A stretch of 64,000 bases of DNA from JBBDYH01 sp040901795 (GCA_040901795.1 JBBDYH010000140.1:13318-77317); one strand, 5' to 3'. Counted from the stretch's first letter, positions 8,249 through 18,040 are shown. Notes: generated from the sequence alone by a model not told the origin. Numbers and translations: made by a program.

Positions 8249-9393
8249 ACGTCCCCGCTTCCGCTTCGCACATTCCGGTCGCGCCGACGGCTGACGCGCT
8301 AGCCGCCGAGAAGTCCGATCGTTCGCGATCCTCGTTGCCAAACGATACGCCGGCGATTGTCGTAGACAACCTCGTAAAAACCTACCGCGATGGCTGGCTC
8401 CGTGGTGACGATGTTCGCGCTCTGCGGGGCGTCAGCTTCCGCGTCCAGCGTGGTGAGATCTTCGGGCTGTTGGGCCCCAACGGCGCCGGCAAGACCACGC
8501 TCATCAAGATCCTGCTGGGCATCGTGAAGAAGTCCGCCGGCGAGGCGAGTCTGCTCGGTCGGCCGCCGGGTAATCGGGGTGGCCGGCGGCGCGTCGGTTA
8601 CTTGCCCGAAAACCACCGGATCCCGCGGCATCATACCGCATACAGCGCGTTGACCTATTTCGGCGGTTTGAGCGGCCTTTCGGCGGCCGAGGTTCGCCGC
8701 CGCCGCGGCGAAACTTTGGCGCTCGTCGGCTTGGAACGCTGGGGCCACGTGAGCGTGCGCAAGTATTCCAAAGGCATGCAGCAGCGGCTCGGCCTGGCGC
8801 AGGCGCTGTTGCACGATCCGGAGATGCTGATCCTCGACGAGCCGACCGATGGCGTCGATCCGGTCGGCCGTTCCGAGATGCGATCGCTGCTGTTGCGGCT
8901 CAAGCAAGCCGGCAAGACGGTCTTCCTCAATAGCCACCACTTGCAAGAGATCGAGCTGGTCTGCGACCGTGTGGCGATCTTGCAAGATGGTCTGGTGCGC
9001 CGCGAGGGGCGCGTGGCCGATCTCACACTGACGCCCGAAACGGAGCTGTACCTCACGCTCTCCGGCGCGGAAACAGCGATCCGAGACGCGATTGCCGCGC
9101 GCGAGGTCCGCCGCTGGAGCCGCAACGAGGCCGGTGAGTATGTATTGACGGTGCGCGTCGAAGATCAAACCGATGCCAACGCGCTGGTCGATGCGCTCCG
9201 CGCGAGAAACGTAGCACTCGTTGCACTGGCGCGGCACCGCCAGACGCTTGAAGAGGCCTTTCTGTCGATTCTGGCGGAAAGCGAGCGCGTGGGCCTTGCG
9301 GACTCGGCCCACCCTACGGCTACGGAACTGGTGGGCACAGCCCACCCTACGGCCTCGGCACACCCTACAGATGCAGGGCCCGCCACGCCGTGA
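8245..9393 (+). CDS. ABC transporter ATP-binding protein
   Basis: 382 residues. Walker A GPNGAGKT is near 78-85, the signature region YSKGMQQR near 172, Walker B with LILDEPTDGVDP near 192-203, and the switch histidine in LNSHHLQE. The C-terminal domain resembles that of ABC-2 type export ATPases such as CcmA/YhaQ-like proteins. ATG at 8245 is chosen because it overlaps the previous stop by four bases; the permease GTG at 9390 overlaps this stop likewise. The last 30 or so residues contain SAHPTA, TAHPTA and SAHPT units encoded by copies of a gtgggcacagcccaccctacg repeat, an unusual tail not expected for the family. Substrate cannot be read from the sequence. Confidence 0.88.
   Translation: MNVPASASHIPVAPTADALAAEKSDRSRSSLPNDTPAIVVDNLVKTYRDGWLRGDDVRALRGVSFRVQRGEIFGLLGPNGAGKTTLIKILLGIVKKSAGEASLLGRPPGNRGGRRRVGYLPENHRIPRHHTAYSALTYFGGLSGLSAAEVRRRRGETLALVGLERWGHVSVRKYSKGMQQRLGLAQALLHDPEMLILDEPTDGVDPVGRSEMRSLLLRLKQAGKTVFLNSHHLQEIELVCDRVAILQDGLVRREGRVADLTLTPETELYLTLSGAETAIRDAIAAREVRRWSRNEAGEYVLTVRVEDQTDANALVDALRARNVALVALARHRQTLEEAFLSILAESERVGLADSAHPTATELVGTAHPTASAHPTDAGPATP
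9305..9372 (+). repeat. Repeat units forming the C-terminus of the ABC ATPase
   Basis: Three imperfect copies of a cggcccaccctacg / acagcccaccctacg unit lie in the last 90 bases of the ATPase gene. Translated in frame they give repeated (S/T)AHPTA peptides. The stop codon lies just beyond. Confidence 0.65.
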
Positions 9394-11681
9394 CACCGTA
9401 TTTTGCCATCCTGAAGGACTCCTTCCGCGAGGCGTTCGCCTCGCGCGTGCTGTGGATTCTTCTCATTGTCGTGACCTTGCTGCTGGCGATTCTGGCTGGC
9501 TTTGGCATGGATGAGCATGCCGGCGCCAGTTTTACCAGCGAGGACCTGCTCGATCCGGCCGCCCTCTACACCAAGCTGCAGGCCGACGCACAGGCGTCGT
9601 ACCCTAATCCCGGCAAGCGAATCTGGTCGCTCGTTGAAGATCGCACCAAGACCGAGCTGGCCCAGACGGTCGCCGAGTCGGAGTCGCTGGCGTTTGGAAA
9701 CCCGCTGGCGACGCGACTCTCCGGCATGCTCAATCGCCTGCTGTCGCGCCGTGACTTGTACGACGCCGAGAGCTGGTCGCGCGTCCGCCTGGAAAGCGAG
9801 GCGGCGGCCCTACTCGCCAGCGAAGCGTCACAGCTCAGCGACGAGCAATTGGCGCGGCTCAACCGATTGCTGATCGAAAGCGCCTACCCGCTGGAGATCG
9901 CACCCAGCCGCAATCTGGAGCTGTACGTGAGCTACTGGGGCTCGGTGCTCGGCACGCCGCTGCCACTGCGAAAGGACTTTGTGATTAAGACGTCGCTGGT
10001 GCTGCTGTCCAACTTCGTCGTTGGCATGCTCGGCGTCTTCTGCGGGATCGTGGTCACGGCGTCGATCATTCCGCAGACGTTCGACGCCGGCGCGATCGAC
10101 CTGTTGTTGAGCAAGCCGATCTCGCGGCCACTGCTGTACCTCACGAAGTTCGCCGGCGGTTGCGCCTTTATGCTGATTATCACGGCTGACATGCTCGCGG
10201 GGCTGTGGCTGGTGGTCGGCTTGCGGCACGGCGTGTGGTATCCCGCGCTGTTGTGGTGCATTCCGATTTTTCTGTTCGTGTTTGCAGTGTACTACGCCGT
10301 CTCGGCGCTGGCCGGCGTGATCTGGCGCAATACGATCGTCTCGATCGTCGTCACGTTTCTCTTCTGGGCCGTTTGCTGGGGATTGGGAGTTGTCAAAGGC
10401 TTCGTCATCGAGAACTTCTTCTTCGAGCCGGTGCGGCCGGTTCGGCTCATCGCGGCGGGCGATCACCTGATCGCGGCCAATGAGCGCGGCGACGTCGTCC
10501 GCTGGGACGATGCAAACGGACGGTGGCAAGAGATCCTCGTGCCCGACGAAGCCCCGCGCTGGCGCCCGTTTCGCGGCGGACTGCCGCTGGCGGGACCGAT
10601 CTATCAACAAGACGAGGAACGGCTGGTCGTGGTGCAACGGCCCAATCGCAGGTTCTCGTTGATCTCGTCCATGGTGCCGTTGGTGCTCGGTCGCCGTAAC
10701 GAAGACTGGCGCCGTCGGGAAGGTGTTTCGGTACCGGCCGACACGTCGGTTCTGGGCCACGACTTGGAAGGCAAGTTGATTGCCGTCGCCGCCTCGGGGA
10801 TTTATCGGCAAAACACCGATCTGGCGGCCCGTCAGCGCACCGACCTCACAATCTTTGGCATGCGCCTACCCGCTGCGTTCAACCCCGGCGCGAGCGGTTT
10901 TGAGCAGGTCTTCGCCACCCGGCTGACTCGTCCCTATTCCGCCGCGGTGAACCCCTCGAATGGTGAAGTTGCAATCTACAATCGCGAGGTGCTCAGCATC
11001 TGCGCCCCGAACGAGGCGGGCCGCTATCAGGAGCGGTTGCGCAAGGAGCTGCCGGGTACAGAGTCGGCGGTCCTGGCGTACGCGGGCGACACAATGCTCT
11101 TGGGCACGGCCAACGGCGAAATTCGCATCTACAGCGGCGCCGATTTTTCGCTGCGGAGTATCTTCGAGCCGGCGCAGGGCGTGCCGCCGCGGTTCATCGA
11201 GGCGGCTCCCGGCGGCCGGCGCTTCGTCGTGTTATTGCACGATGGGACGTTATGGATCTACGCCGCAGATGATGACGAGCTATTGCAAGCCCCGATTGAA
11301 GGTCAAGGTGACATTTCCGGCATTGCCTTCGCCGGAGACGACCAGTTGCTCGTCGCCGATCGGGTCAGCCGCGTCAGCGAGTACGCGCTGCCGACCTTTG
11401 CGCTTGTGCGCCGCATGGAGAACGACCCCGAATGGCTGGAGTTGCTCTACCGCTACGTCGTCGTGCCGCTGCACACAGTCTTTCCCAAGCCGTCGGAGAT
11501 TTCCAACGTCACCGCCTACCTGATCGCCGAGCAGAGAACGATGTCCCGCGGCCAGACCGAAACCGATCTGCGCGCTCGGCAGATTTCCTTGGACTTGTGG
11601 GGGCCGGTCTGGAGCAATCTGGCCTTTTTGGCCGTGGTGCTGTTGCTCGGCTGCCTTTACACCTCAAGGACCGACTTTTGA
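9390..11681 (+). CDS. ABC-2 type permease with internal beta-propeller-like domain
   Basis: 763 residues. An N-terminal membrane segment (about 19-38) is followed by a roughly 165-residue soluble helical part, then a hydrophobic block with several spans (about 190-350, with FNVVGMLGVFCGIVV-type and PALLWCIPIFLFVFAVYYA stretches). From about 355 to 700 the protein is soluble and rich in short beta repeats such as HLIAANERGDVVRWDD, MLLGTANGEIRIYSGAD and FVVLLHDGTLWIYAADD, which look like WD40/PQQ propeller blades. A final span lies near 738-757. The start is GTG at 9390 sharing bases with the ATPase stop. ABC-2 permeases normally are about 250-400 residues, so the propeller is an extra domain. 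What it senses or binds is unknown. Confidence 0.82.
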   Translation: MTPYFAILKDSFREAFASRVLWILLIVVTLLLAILAGFGMDEHAGASFTSEDLLDPAALYTKLQADAQASYPNPGKRIWSLVEDRTKTELAQTVAESESLAFGNPLATRLSGMLNRLLSRRDLYDAESWSRVRLESEAAALLASEASQLSDEQLARLNRLLIESAYPLEIAPSRNLELYVSYWGSVLGTPLPLRKDFVIKTSLVLLSNFVVGMLGVFCGIVVTASIIPQTFDAGAIDLLLSKPISRPLLYLTKFAGGCAFMLIITADMLAGLWLVVGLRHGVWYPALLWCIPIFLFVFAVYYAVSALAGVIWRNTIVSIVVTFLFWAVCWGLGVVKGFVIENFFFEPVRPVRLIAAGDHLIAANERGDVVRWDDANGRWQEILVPDEAPRWRPFRGGLPLAGPIYQQDEERLVVVQRPNRRFSLISSMVPLVLGRRNEDWRRREGVSVPADTSVLGHDLEGKLIAVAASGIYRQNTDLAARQRTDLTIFGMRLPAAFNPGASGFEQVFATRLTRPYSAAVNPSNGEVAIYNREVLSICAPNEAGRYQERLRKELPGTESAVLAYAGDTMLLGTANGEIRIYSGADFSLRSIFEPAQGVPPRFIEAAPGGRRFVVLLHDGTLWIYAADDDELLQAPIEGQGDISGIAFAGDDQLLVADRVSRVSEYALPTFALVRRMENDPEWLELLYRYVVVPLHTVFPKPSEISNVTAYLIAEQRTMSRGQTETDLRARQISLDLWGPVWSNLAFLAVVLLLGCLYTSRTDF

Positions 11682-11784
11682 ATAGGAGATGGGGAGATAC
11701 AAAAGGCGATGGGGGGATGTTTGGCACGTCCGGAAGTGACTTTTGATTTGGTCTTGGAAGGCTGGCAGACTGTAAAATGCACCT

Positions 11785-12669
11785 ATGCAGCAGCAATCCT
11801 CGCATACGGCAGCCTCTCGCTCCACGTCCTGGCGGCTGCGCACGCGCACGGTTGAGTTCGGCAAGCGGCCGCTTGTGATGGGCATCGTCAATGTCACGCC
11901 CGATAGTTTTTCGGACGGGGGGCGGTTCTTTGGCGAAGCTGCGGCAATCGACCATGCCTTGCAACTGGTGCGAGACGGCGCCGACCTGCTCGACGTCGGC
12001 GGCGAGAGCACGCGGCCATATTCCGAGCCGGTAAGCGAAGCGGAAGAGCTGCATCGCGTCGTGCCGGTTGTGAAAGCGATCTGCGAACGAGTCGGAGTGC
12101 CTGTCTCGATCGACACCTCGAAGGCCTCCGTTGCCGAAACCTGCCTTGCCGCCGGAGCGGAGATTATCAACGACGTGACCGCACTGGCTGGCGATCCGCG
12201 AATGATCGACGTTGCCCGCCAAACCGGCGCCGGCGTCTGCATCATGCACATGCAGGGGACGCCGCAAACGATGCAAGATCATCCGACGTACCGCGACGTC
12301 GTCGTCGAAATCCTCGACTTCCTCAGGGCCCGAGTCGAATCGCTCACCGCCGCCGGCATCGATCGCGGCCGAATCTGCCTCGATCCGGGCATCGGCTTCG
12401 GCAAAACGCACGAGCACAACATCGCTTTGATGGCGAATTGCTGGCGATTCCACCAGCTCGGCTTGCCGCTGCTGGTCGGCCATTCGCGCAAGGGCTTCAT
12501 TGCCCATTTGATCGGCGACAAAGCAGCCGACCGCACGGCCGGAACGATCGGCGCTGCTTGTTCGCTGGCCGCGCAGGGCGTGCAAATCATCCGCGTGCAC
12601 GATGTTCGCGCCGTCCGTGAAGCGATTCTGCTCTTCGCGGCCACCGGCGGGCTGGAATTCAAGCTTTAG
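11785..12669 (+). CDS. folP: Dihydropteroate synthase
   Basis: FolP condenses p-aminobenzoate with dihydropterin pyrophosphate in cytosolic folate synthesis. All family signatures are present: MGIVNVTPDSFSDGG (32-46), DLLDVGGESTRP, PVSIDTSKA, EIINDVTAL, CLDPGIGFGKT and VGHSRKGF. The protein is 294 residues, slightly longer than the usual 270-285 because of a Ser/Thr/Arg-rich N-terminal 25 residues; a later start is possible but no methionine with a better ribosome-binding site is seen. It lies 103 bp after the permease on the same strand and may be transcribed with it. A near-perfect hairpin follows at 12686-12739. Confidence 0.94.
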   Translation: MQQQSSHTAASRSTSWRLRTRTVEFGKRPLVMGIVNVTPDSFSDGGRFFGEAAAIDHALQLVRDGADLLDVGGESTRPYSEPVSEAEELHRVVPVVKAICERVGVPVSIDTSKASVAETCLAAGAEIINDVTALAGDPRMIDVARQTGAGVCIMHMQGTPQTMQDHPTYRDVVVEILDFLRARVESLTAAGIDRGRICLDPGIGFGKTHEHNIALMANCWRFHQLGLPLLVGHSRKGFIAHLIGDKAADRTAGTIGAACSLAAQGVQIIRVHDVRAVREAILLFAATGGLEFKL

Positions 12670-12685
12670 GACCGCTAACAACAGC

Positions 12686-12739
12686 AACCCGACGCGTGAG
12701 CGAGGCGGCATCATCCGGTCCTCGCTTACGCGTCGGGTT
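12686..12739. repeat. Hairpin-forming inverted repeat after folP
   Basis: aacccgacgcgtgagcgagg (12686-12705) and its reverse complement with one mismatch (12720-12739) form a 20-bp stem with a 14-base loop. It could stop transcription from folP, but no T-run follows, so it may just be a dispersed repeat. The rest of 12670-12992 shows no gene. Confidence 0.65.
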
Positions 12740-12992
12740 ACACGGTGCTGCCGCAAAGACAGGCTAAAGCCTGAACGCCAACTGTGCATGCTAGCAGTGC
12801 TTGCGACGGAGCAATCACTAAATTGCGTCGCTTCGATTGACGAATCGACCTGCGAGCGACAGAATCGACAGAAGAGACCTCGCGCGCTCGTGAATAGGGT
12901 GTCCGATCGCGGCGAAGGCCACTCTGCCGGCCCTAGGCAATCGCGCTGCCGCGGCCCGGCCAGGTTCGCGCCAATTGCGAGTACGGAGGCTC

Positions 12993-15900
12993 ATGGCTGT
13001 TCTCTCTCGACGCCAGGCCGTTGCGTCGTTCATCGTTGCTGGGCTGTTGATTAGCGCCTGTATGATCATGGCCGTGGTGCTGGTCCGCCGCTCCGGCGAG
13101 CCGGCGGGCGAGCGTCAGGTTGCCGCCGACTCTGCCGTTGACACTGCATGGCTGCGCTTTGACGATCTCAACTTTCGTTTCCAACGGCCAACAGAGCTGT
13201 GGACCCAAGTCGACGCACAGCAGATCAACCCGGATGCAACCTTGGCCTTCGTCTCTCGCCAACCGGAGATGGCGTTTCTCATCATCGCCGAAGCGCCCGG
13301 CGTCGAACGCCAGGCGGACCTCCAGACGATCAAAGACGTCGTGCTGGCCAACCATCGCAGCTTATGGGAGACAGTCGAGCTGCGTGGCGAAAAGTCCAAA
13401 ACTCTCGCCGGCGTCAAAGGCGAACGGTTGGCCGTGAAAATGGCAGGCGCGCAGCAGCAAACCCTCAATTACGTGAGCTGGCTGGGCACGCACCAGGGAT
13501 TCGTCTATCAGTTGCAGGTCTTTTCGAACCGCGCCGATACCCACGCCCTGGATCGAGCGGCCGACGACTTGTTTGCGCGGTTTGCGCTGCTGGACCCGCT
13601 GCGCGTCGCTCATGGCGGCAAACCAATCGAGGACTTCCACTCGGTCCGCCACGGCTACAAGCTGCGCCTCGCCGGTACGGGCTGGCAACCTTGGGACAGT
13701 CTTCGAGAGATACTGCCCGACGCCGAATGCGGGGCCCTGATGGGCAACTACGCGCGTTGCGCGGTGATCCCGGTGTCCTTCCTGGGCCGTCAGCCGCGGC
13801 TCGAAGCGGTCACTTCGGCGTTGCTTTCGCGTTTACGCATCGCCTTCAGCCCGAGTCAGGCCCGCAACTTCCACAGCCTGCCTGGCCTCGCGGGACATCG
13901 GTTCGAACTGACGCGCGACATCGACGGCCGCACCTACGATTACCAATTCCAGGTAATCCAGCACGCCGGCCGCGGTTACCTCGTAGCGGCTTGGGCGGAC
14001 GAGGCCGCGCCAAAATCCACCGCCGCGCAACTGTCTCAAGTGCTCGATCGATTCGAGCTGCACTCAACAGCGCCCCCTGCGCCCGTAAAGCCCAGCGATC
14101 TCACCAGCGAGCAAAAGCAGACGCACGCGCAACTGTTCAACGATCTGGGCCTGTACCATTTCAACGCGCGGCTGTTTGCCGAGAGCGTCGATTATTTTCG
14201 CCAGGCGTTTGAGTTCTTCGAGAACGACCCCGTGCTGCTCGACAACGTCGTCAATGCGCACATCGAGTTGAACCAGTTCCGCGAGGCCCGCGCCTATCTC
14301 GAACAGCATCTCCGCCGCTTTCCGGATCGACATGATTTGCAGGCGCGGTTCGCCTTCGTTCAAGCCCGAGCCGGCGACAGTGCAGCCGCAATCAAAACGT
14401 ACGCCGCGCTCTTCGCCACGGGTTTCCGCCACGACGACGCGTTTCAGGACTACATCGAGCTGTTGGCCGAGCGCAATCGCAACGACGAGGCGCTCGCGCA
14501 AGTAAACCAGTATCTCGCCCGCGGCGCATCGCCCGTGGCGGGCCGCCTGCAAGCGATGCTTCATTCCCGCAAAGGCGACCATTCACAAGCCATCTCGCTG
14601 CTCAAGAAGCTGCGTAACGACGGGCCGTTCGACGCTGAACTCGCCTACGACCTGGCCGATGCGTATCTCGCCGCGAAGCAATTCCAGGACGGATTGGCGG
14701 TGTGCCGCGAATTACTCGACCGGCGATACGACACCCCCTATGCGTATCTCCTCAAAGGTCGACTTGAGCTGGGTCTCAAGTGGTATGCGGCGGCCAAGAT
14801 CTCGTTCGAGGCGGCGCTCCGTGATGATCCCTCCAACGAGTCGACGCAGACCTTCCTCGACCAGGTCTCCGGCATGCTCGGCGAAGGGAACAACTCTTCG
14901 ATCAAGGATCCGATCGAGCCGGTGCCCATTCCGCCGGAACTTGCGGCATTGCCGCCCACCGACGCTGCAGATGCGTACAAAAGCCAATATGGCGCCTGCT
15001 ACCTCCAACGCATCGAAGCCATCGCTTTCGAGGCCGGCAAGGAGGTCAAAACGACCACACGCCAGGTCGTCAGACTCTTCGACGCCAGCGGCGTGACCCG
15101 CTTCAGCACCTTCCAGTTCGAGTTCGACCCGCTCGCTCAGCAGCTCTACGTCAACCTGCTGCGCGTGACCGATGACGCCGGCAAAGAAATCGCCTTCGGC
15201 AAGCCCAGCGACTACTACGTCGTCGACGATGCGGCCGACGACGTCGCCAGCGGACGTAAGCTGCTTAACGTGCCGGTGCCCGGTCTGGCGCCTGGGTGCA
15301 CCATTGAGCTCGTCTTTACGCGCCGCCACCTCGTTGCGCCTGACCACTTTCCGTACACCGAACACTACTTCACCGCCGATGTGCCAAGTCTCCGCGAAAG
15401 CGTGTATGTTCGCGCTCCGGCCGCCGAGGTCTTGGCGCGCCCCTCGGCCGGCCTAGCCCCGCTGGCCGTCGACGGCGGACAAGTTCGCCCCGGCGGATCT
15501 GCCGTAGGCATGACGTGGACTGTGGAGAAGCCGCCTGTCTATCGTTATGAACCGATGCAAGCACCGCTGGAGGCATTCGTCCCGCGCCTGTTGCTTGGCT
15601 CCCCAGCGCAGAGCTGGCCGCAGCTTGCCGACGAGTATTTGAAGTCGATCGCAGATCAGCTCCAGCTCGAGCCTTCGACGCGCACGCTCGCCGAGCAATC
15701 CACCGCCGCGGCGACCAGCGACAGTGAAAAGGCGGCGGCCCTGGTCCGGCTCGTCCGCGACCAGCTTTCCTACCGGGCCATCGAATTCGGCCGACGGGCG
15801 CGCGTTCCCAACAAAGCATCGACGATTATTGCCAACCGCTATGGCGATTGCAAAGATCACTCGCTGTTGCTCGCACAGCTCCTCGAAGCCTCGGGCATCG

Positions 15901-16790
15901 ATGCGCATCTCGCACTCATCCGCCTCGACAGCACGCCCGAAGAGGCTCTCCCGTCGCTCGATCAGTTCGACCACATGATTGTGTTCGTGCCGAAGCTTGA
16001 CGGAGGCCGTTTCTTCGATTGCACCGATAAGGAGTCCCCCTTCGATCAAACGGTCCCCCGCGGGCTCGCCGGGCGACCGGCGTTTGTCCTCGACCCTGCG
16101 AACCCACGCTTCGTCACGCTCCCCGCATATCCGCCAAACAGCAACCTGGCGGATTCGCAACGGACGCTCCGGCTGGTGAACGACGCCGACCTGGCCATCG
16201 AGGAGACGTTGCGGCTGGAAGGATATCTGGCGGCCACGTTGCGTGGATTGCTGAAGGACGTGCAGCCCGCCAACCGCGTCGCGGTGCTGCAAACGCAGCT
16301 TTCGGCCGCCGCGGGCGCGCCCTTGCAGCTTCAAAAGGTCGAGGTCGAGAACCTTGAAGATCAATCGGCCCCGCTCGTGGTGAAGACCGACTGCCTGGTC
16401 AAAGGTAAGTTTCACGCGGTCGGCGAATCGCTCGTTGGTCAGATTCCCGCCGTCTGGGAGCGGTTCTTCCTGAATGCCGAGCGTGTCGAGAACCGGCAGA
16501 CGCCGTTCGTCGCTCGGTACCCTTTGCGCGTCAAAAGCGCGATCACGCTCGGTTTACCCGAGGGCTTTACGAGCGGCGACATGGGCCCCTTGAACAAGGA
16601 AGAACAGTCGTCGTTCGCCGAATGGAAGATGTCGGCCGAGGGCAAGTCGGACTCTGTACACGTGGCCTTCGAAGCCACTCGCGGCGTCGGCCAATACTCT
16701 CCCGACCAATACGGCGCCTACTGCGACTCGATCGACCGCACCGTGGCCGCGCTGGCGCAAAATGTCGTCCTCAAGCGCATCCAGAAGTAG
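12993..16790 (+). CDS. TPR / DUF3857 / transglutaminase-like membrane-anchored protein
   Basis: 1265 residues. ATG at 12993 is preferred to TTG at 12975 because it follows GGAGG (12985-12989) and leads straight into a membrane anchor (about residues 9-31). Next come a DcrB/PsbP-like or unknown beta region, TPR-like helices at about 370-630, a DUF3857-like beta domain at about 677-830, and a transglutaminase-like core around 905-1010. In the core, NRYGDCKDHSLLLAQLL holds the likely catalytic Cys (about 953), FDHMIVFV the His and GRFFDCTD the Asp. Such proteins are usually periplasmic and often of unknown substrate. It stands alone between repeat-rich gaps. Confidence 0.82.
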   Translation: MAVLSRRQAVASFIVAGLLISACMIMAVVLVRRSGEPAGERQVAADSAVDTAWLRFDDLNFRFQRPTELWTQVDAQQINPDATLAFVSRQPEMAFLIIAEAPGVERQADLQTIKDVVLANHRSLWETVELRGEKSKTLAGVKGERLAVKMAGAQQQTLNYVSWLGTHQGFVYQLQVFSNRADTHALDRAADDLFARFALLDPLRVAHGGKPIEDFHSVRHGYKLRLAGTGWQPWDSLREILPDAECGALMGNYARCAVIPVSFLGRQPRLEAVTSALLSRLRIAFSPSQARNFHSLPGLAGHRFELTRDIDGRTYDYQFQVIQHAGRGYLVAAWADEAAPKSTAAQLSQVLDRFELHSTAPPAPVKPSDLTSEQKQTHAQLFNDLGLYHFNARLFAESVDYFRQAFEFFENDPVLLDNVVNAHIELNQFREARAYLEQHLRRFPDRHDLQARFAFVQARAGDSAAAIKTYAALFATGFRHDDAFQDYIELLAERNRNDEALAQVNQYLARGASPVAGRLQAMLHSRKGDHSQAISLLKKLRNDGPFDAELAYDLADAYLAAKQFQDGLAVCRELLDRRYDTPYAYLLKGRLELGLKWYAAAKISFEAALRDDPSNESTQTFLDQVSGMLGEGNNSSIKDPIEPVPIPPELAALPPTDAADAYKSQYGACYLQRIEAIAFEAGKEVKTTTRQVVRLFDASGVTRFSTFQFEFDPLAQQLYVNLLRVTDDAGKEIAFGKPSDYYVVDDAADDVASGRKLLNVPVPGLAPGCTIELVFTRRHLVAPDHFPYTEHYFTADVPSLRESVYVRAPAAEVLARPSAGLAPLAVDGGQVRPGGSAVGMTWTVEKPPVYRYEPMQAPLEAFVPRLLLGSPAQSWPQLADEYLKSIADQLQLEPSTRTLAEQSTAAATSDSEKAAALVRLVRDQLSYRAIEFGRRARVPNKASTIIANRYGDCKDHSLLLAQLLEASGIDAHLALIRLDSTPEEALPSLDQFDHMIVFVPKLDGGRFFDCTDKESPFDQTVPRGLAGRPAFVLDPANPRFVTLPAYPPNSNLADSQRTLRLVNDADLAIEETLRLEGYLAATLRGLLKDVQPANRVAVLQTQLSAAAGAPLQLQKVEVENLEDQSAPLVVKTDCLVKGKFHAVGESLVGQIPAVWERFFLNAERVENRQTPFVARYPLRVKSAITLGLPEGFTSGDMGPLNKEEQSSFAEWKMSAEGKSDSVHVAFEATRGVGQYSPDQYGAYCDSIDRTVAALAQNVVLKRIQK

Positions 16791-16795
16791 TGGAG

Positions 16796-17127
16796 TCATC
16801 TCGCTCCCCGAGATGAAGTATCTCGCCCCTCGTTCCCACGCTCTGCGTGGGAACGTCCCCGTGCCGCTCCGCGGCGCGTACTGTCATTCTGAGCACAGCG
16901 AAGAATCTCGTTCCCATGCTCCCACAGAGAATCCCCCGCCTTCTTAGGGAGGGGGGGAGGGCCGAGGCCAACTGGTGTTCTCATTGTCTCTCGTTCCCAG
17001 GCTCTACCTGGGAACTCACTGCCCGCGAGGCTCTGCCTCGCAGGAACCAGCGACTGATATGATTCAATGCTATTCGGCAGGCAGAGCCTGCCCACCAGTG
17101 CGTTCCGAGGCGGAGCCTCGGAACGAG
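16796..17127. repeat. Cluster of palindromic repeats
   Basis: The gap between 16791 and 17207 is almost entirely repeats: a fragment of the tcatctcgctccgcgagatg type (16796-16820), cgttcccacgctctgcgtgg with its second arm (16831-16855), cgttcccaggctctacctgg (16992-17014), cgaggctctgcctcg (about 17026-17040), ggcaggcagagcctgcc (about 17074-17090) and gcgttccgaggcggagcctcgg (about 17100-17127). Each is a REP-like hairpin. No gene is seen here. Confidence 0.8.
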
Positions 17128-17207
17128 TAAAATATCTTCCTCTCCACCCCTTTCCCTGTGGTATTCTGACGCGCTCTGCGTAATCAGGGACAGGTGGACT
17201 GCAAGCT

Positions 17208-17831
17208 ATGCCAGCCGATCCCTCGACCGACGAGCTCCTCGCGCGGGCAGAAAAGCGCGACCCGCAGGCCATCGACCAGCTTTTCCAGCGGCATCGTAAT
17301 CGCCTTAAGCGTATGGTCTGCATTCGTTTAGACAACCGGCTCCGCGCCCGGATCGACCCTTCGGACGTCGTCCAGGAGACGCTCGCCCACGCCGCCGGCA
17401 AGCTTCCCGAATACCTCCGCACCAGGCCCGTGGACTTTTACCCCTGGCTCCGTCAGATCGCCTGGAACCGCCTGATCGACCTGCACCGTAAGCACCTGGC
17501 CGCCAAACGCCGTAGCGTCCGCCGTGAGGAGCAGCCGGGCTTGCGACTGCCTGATGAATCGATCGTCGAATTGGCCGGTCGGCTCGTGCATCGCGGCTCA
17601 TCCCCTAGTCGCTACCTCGTCCGCGAGGAAATCCGTGCGCGCGTTCGCCAGGCCGTCGATCAGCTCAAACCCCAAGACCGCGAAGTGCTCGTCCTGATTT
17701 ACCTCGAACAGCTCCGCCCGCAGGAAGTTGCCCAGATCGTCGGGGCCAGCGAAAAGGCCGTCAACATGCGTCACCTGCGCGCCCTGGAGCGCCTCCGCGC
17801 CACCCTGGGCGACACCTTTTCCGAATCGTAG
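17208..17831 (+). CDS. ECF-type RNA polymerase sigma factor
   Basis: 207 residues. Region 2 contains RIDPSDVVQETLAHAAGKLPEY followed by FYPWLRQIAWNRLIDLHRKH (about 48-95), the pattern of planctomycete ECF sigma factors. Region 4 (about 145-200) has LKPQDREVLVLIYLEQLRPQEVA and a helix-turn-helix ending in NMRHLRALERLR. No anti-sigma factor is nearby. Instead the Ser/Thr kinase follows on the same strand, an arrangement common in Planctomycetota where the kinase is thought to control the sigma factor. The partnership is inferred from position. Confidence 0.9.
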   Translation: MPADPSTDELLARAEKRDPQAIDQLFQRHRNRLKRMVCIRLDNRLRARIDPSDVVQETLAHAAGKLPEYLRTRPVDFYPWLRQIAWNRLIDLHRKHLAAKRRSVRREEQPGLRLPDESIVELAGRLVHRGSSPSRYLVREEIRARVRQAVDQLKPQDREVLVLIYLEQLRPQEVAQIVGASEKAVNMRHLRALERLRATLGDTFSES

Positions 17832-17879
17832 GGTGGGACAGGGTGGGACCAGGCCGCTGCGGCCGCCGGCCCACCGCAT

Positions 17880-18040
17880 TGTGTACAAAAGAATTTCACC
17901 GCCGAGACACAGAGCCGCAGAGAGGAATTTCAAAATGCAAAATGCAAATTGAGAATAGCCAATTTGCATTTTGCAATTTGCACTTTGCAATCGGCCGCAT
18001 CGCCCTTGTTCCGCTTCGTCCTTCGTCCTTCATCCTTCGC
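17880..18040. repeat. Simple A/T-rich and heptamer repeats upstream of the kinase
   Basis: Between sigma factor and kinase lie a caccgccgagacacagagccgcagagagg segment, then an inverted pair of aaaatgcaaaatgcaaattg (17934-17953) and caatttgcattttgcaattt (17960-17980), and tandem cttcgtc/ccttcgt heptamers (18015-18040) that run up to the kinase ATG. These are low-complexity repeats also seen elsewhere in the window. They hold no gene. Confidence 0.6.

Noticed and set aside
12686..12739. Rho-independent terminator of folP
   Set aside because: The stem is strong but no T-run follows, and the same kind of palindrome is widely dispersed in the window; kept as a repeat only.
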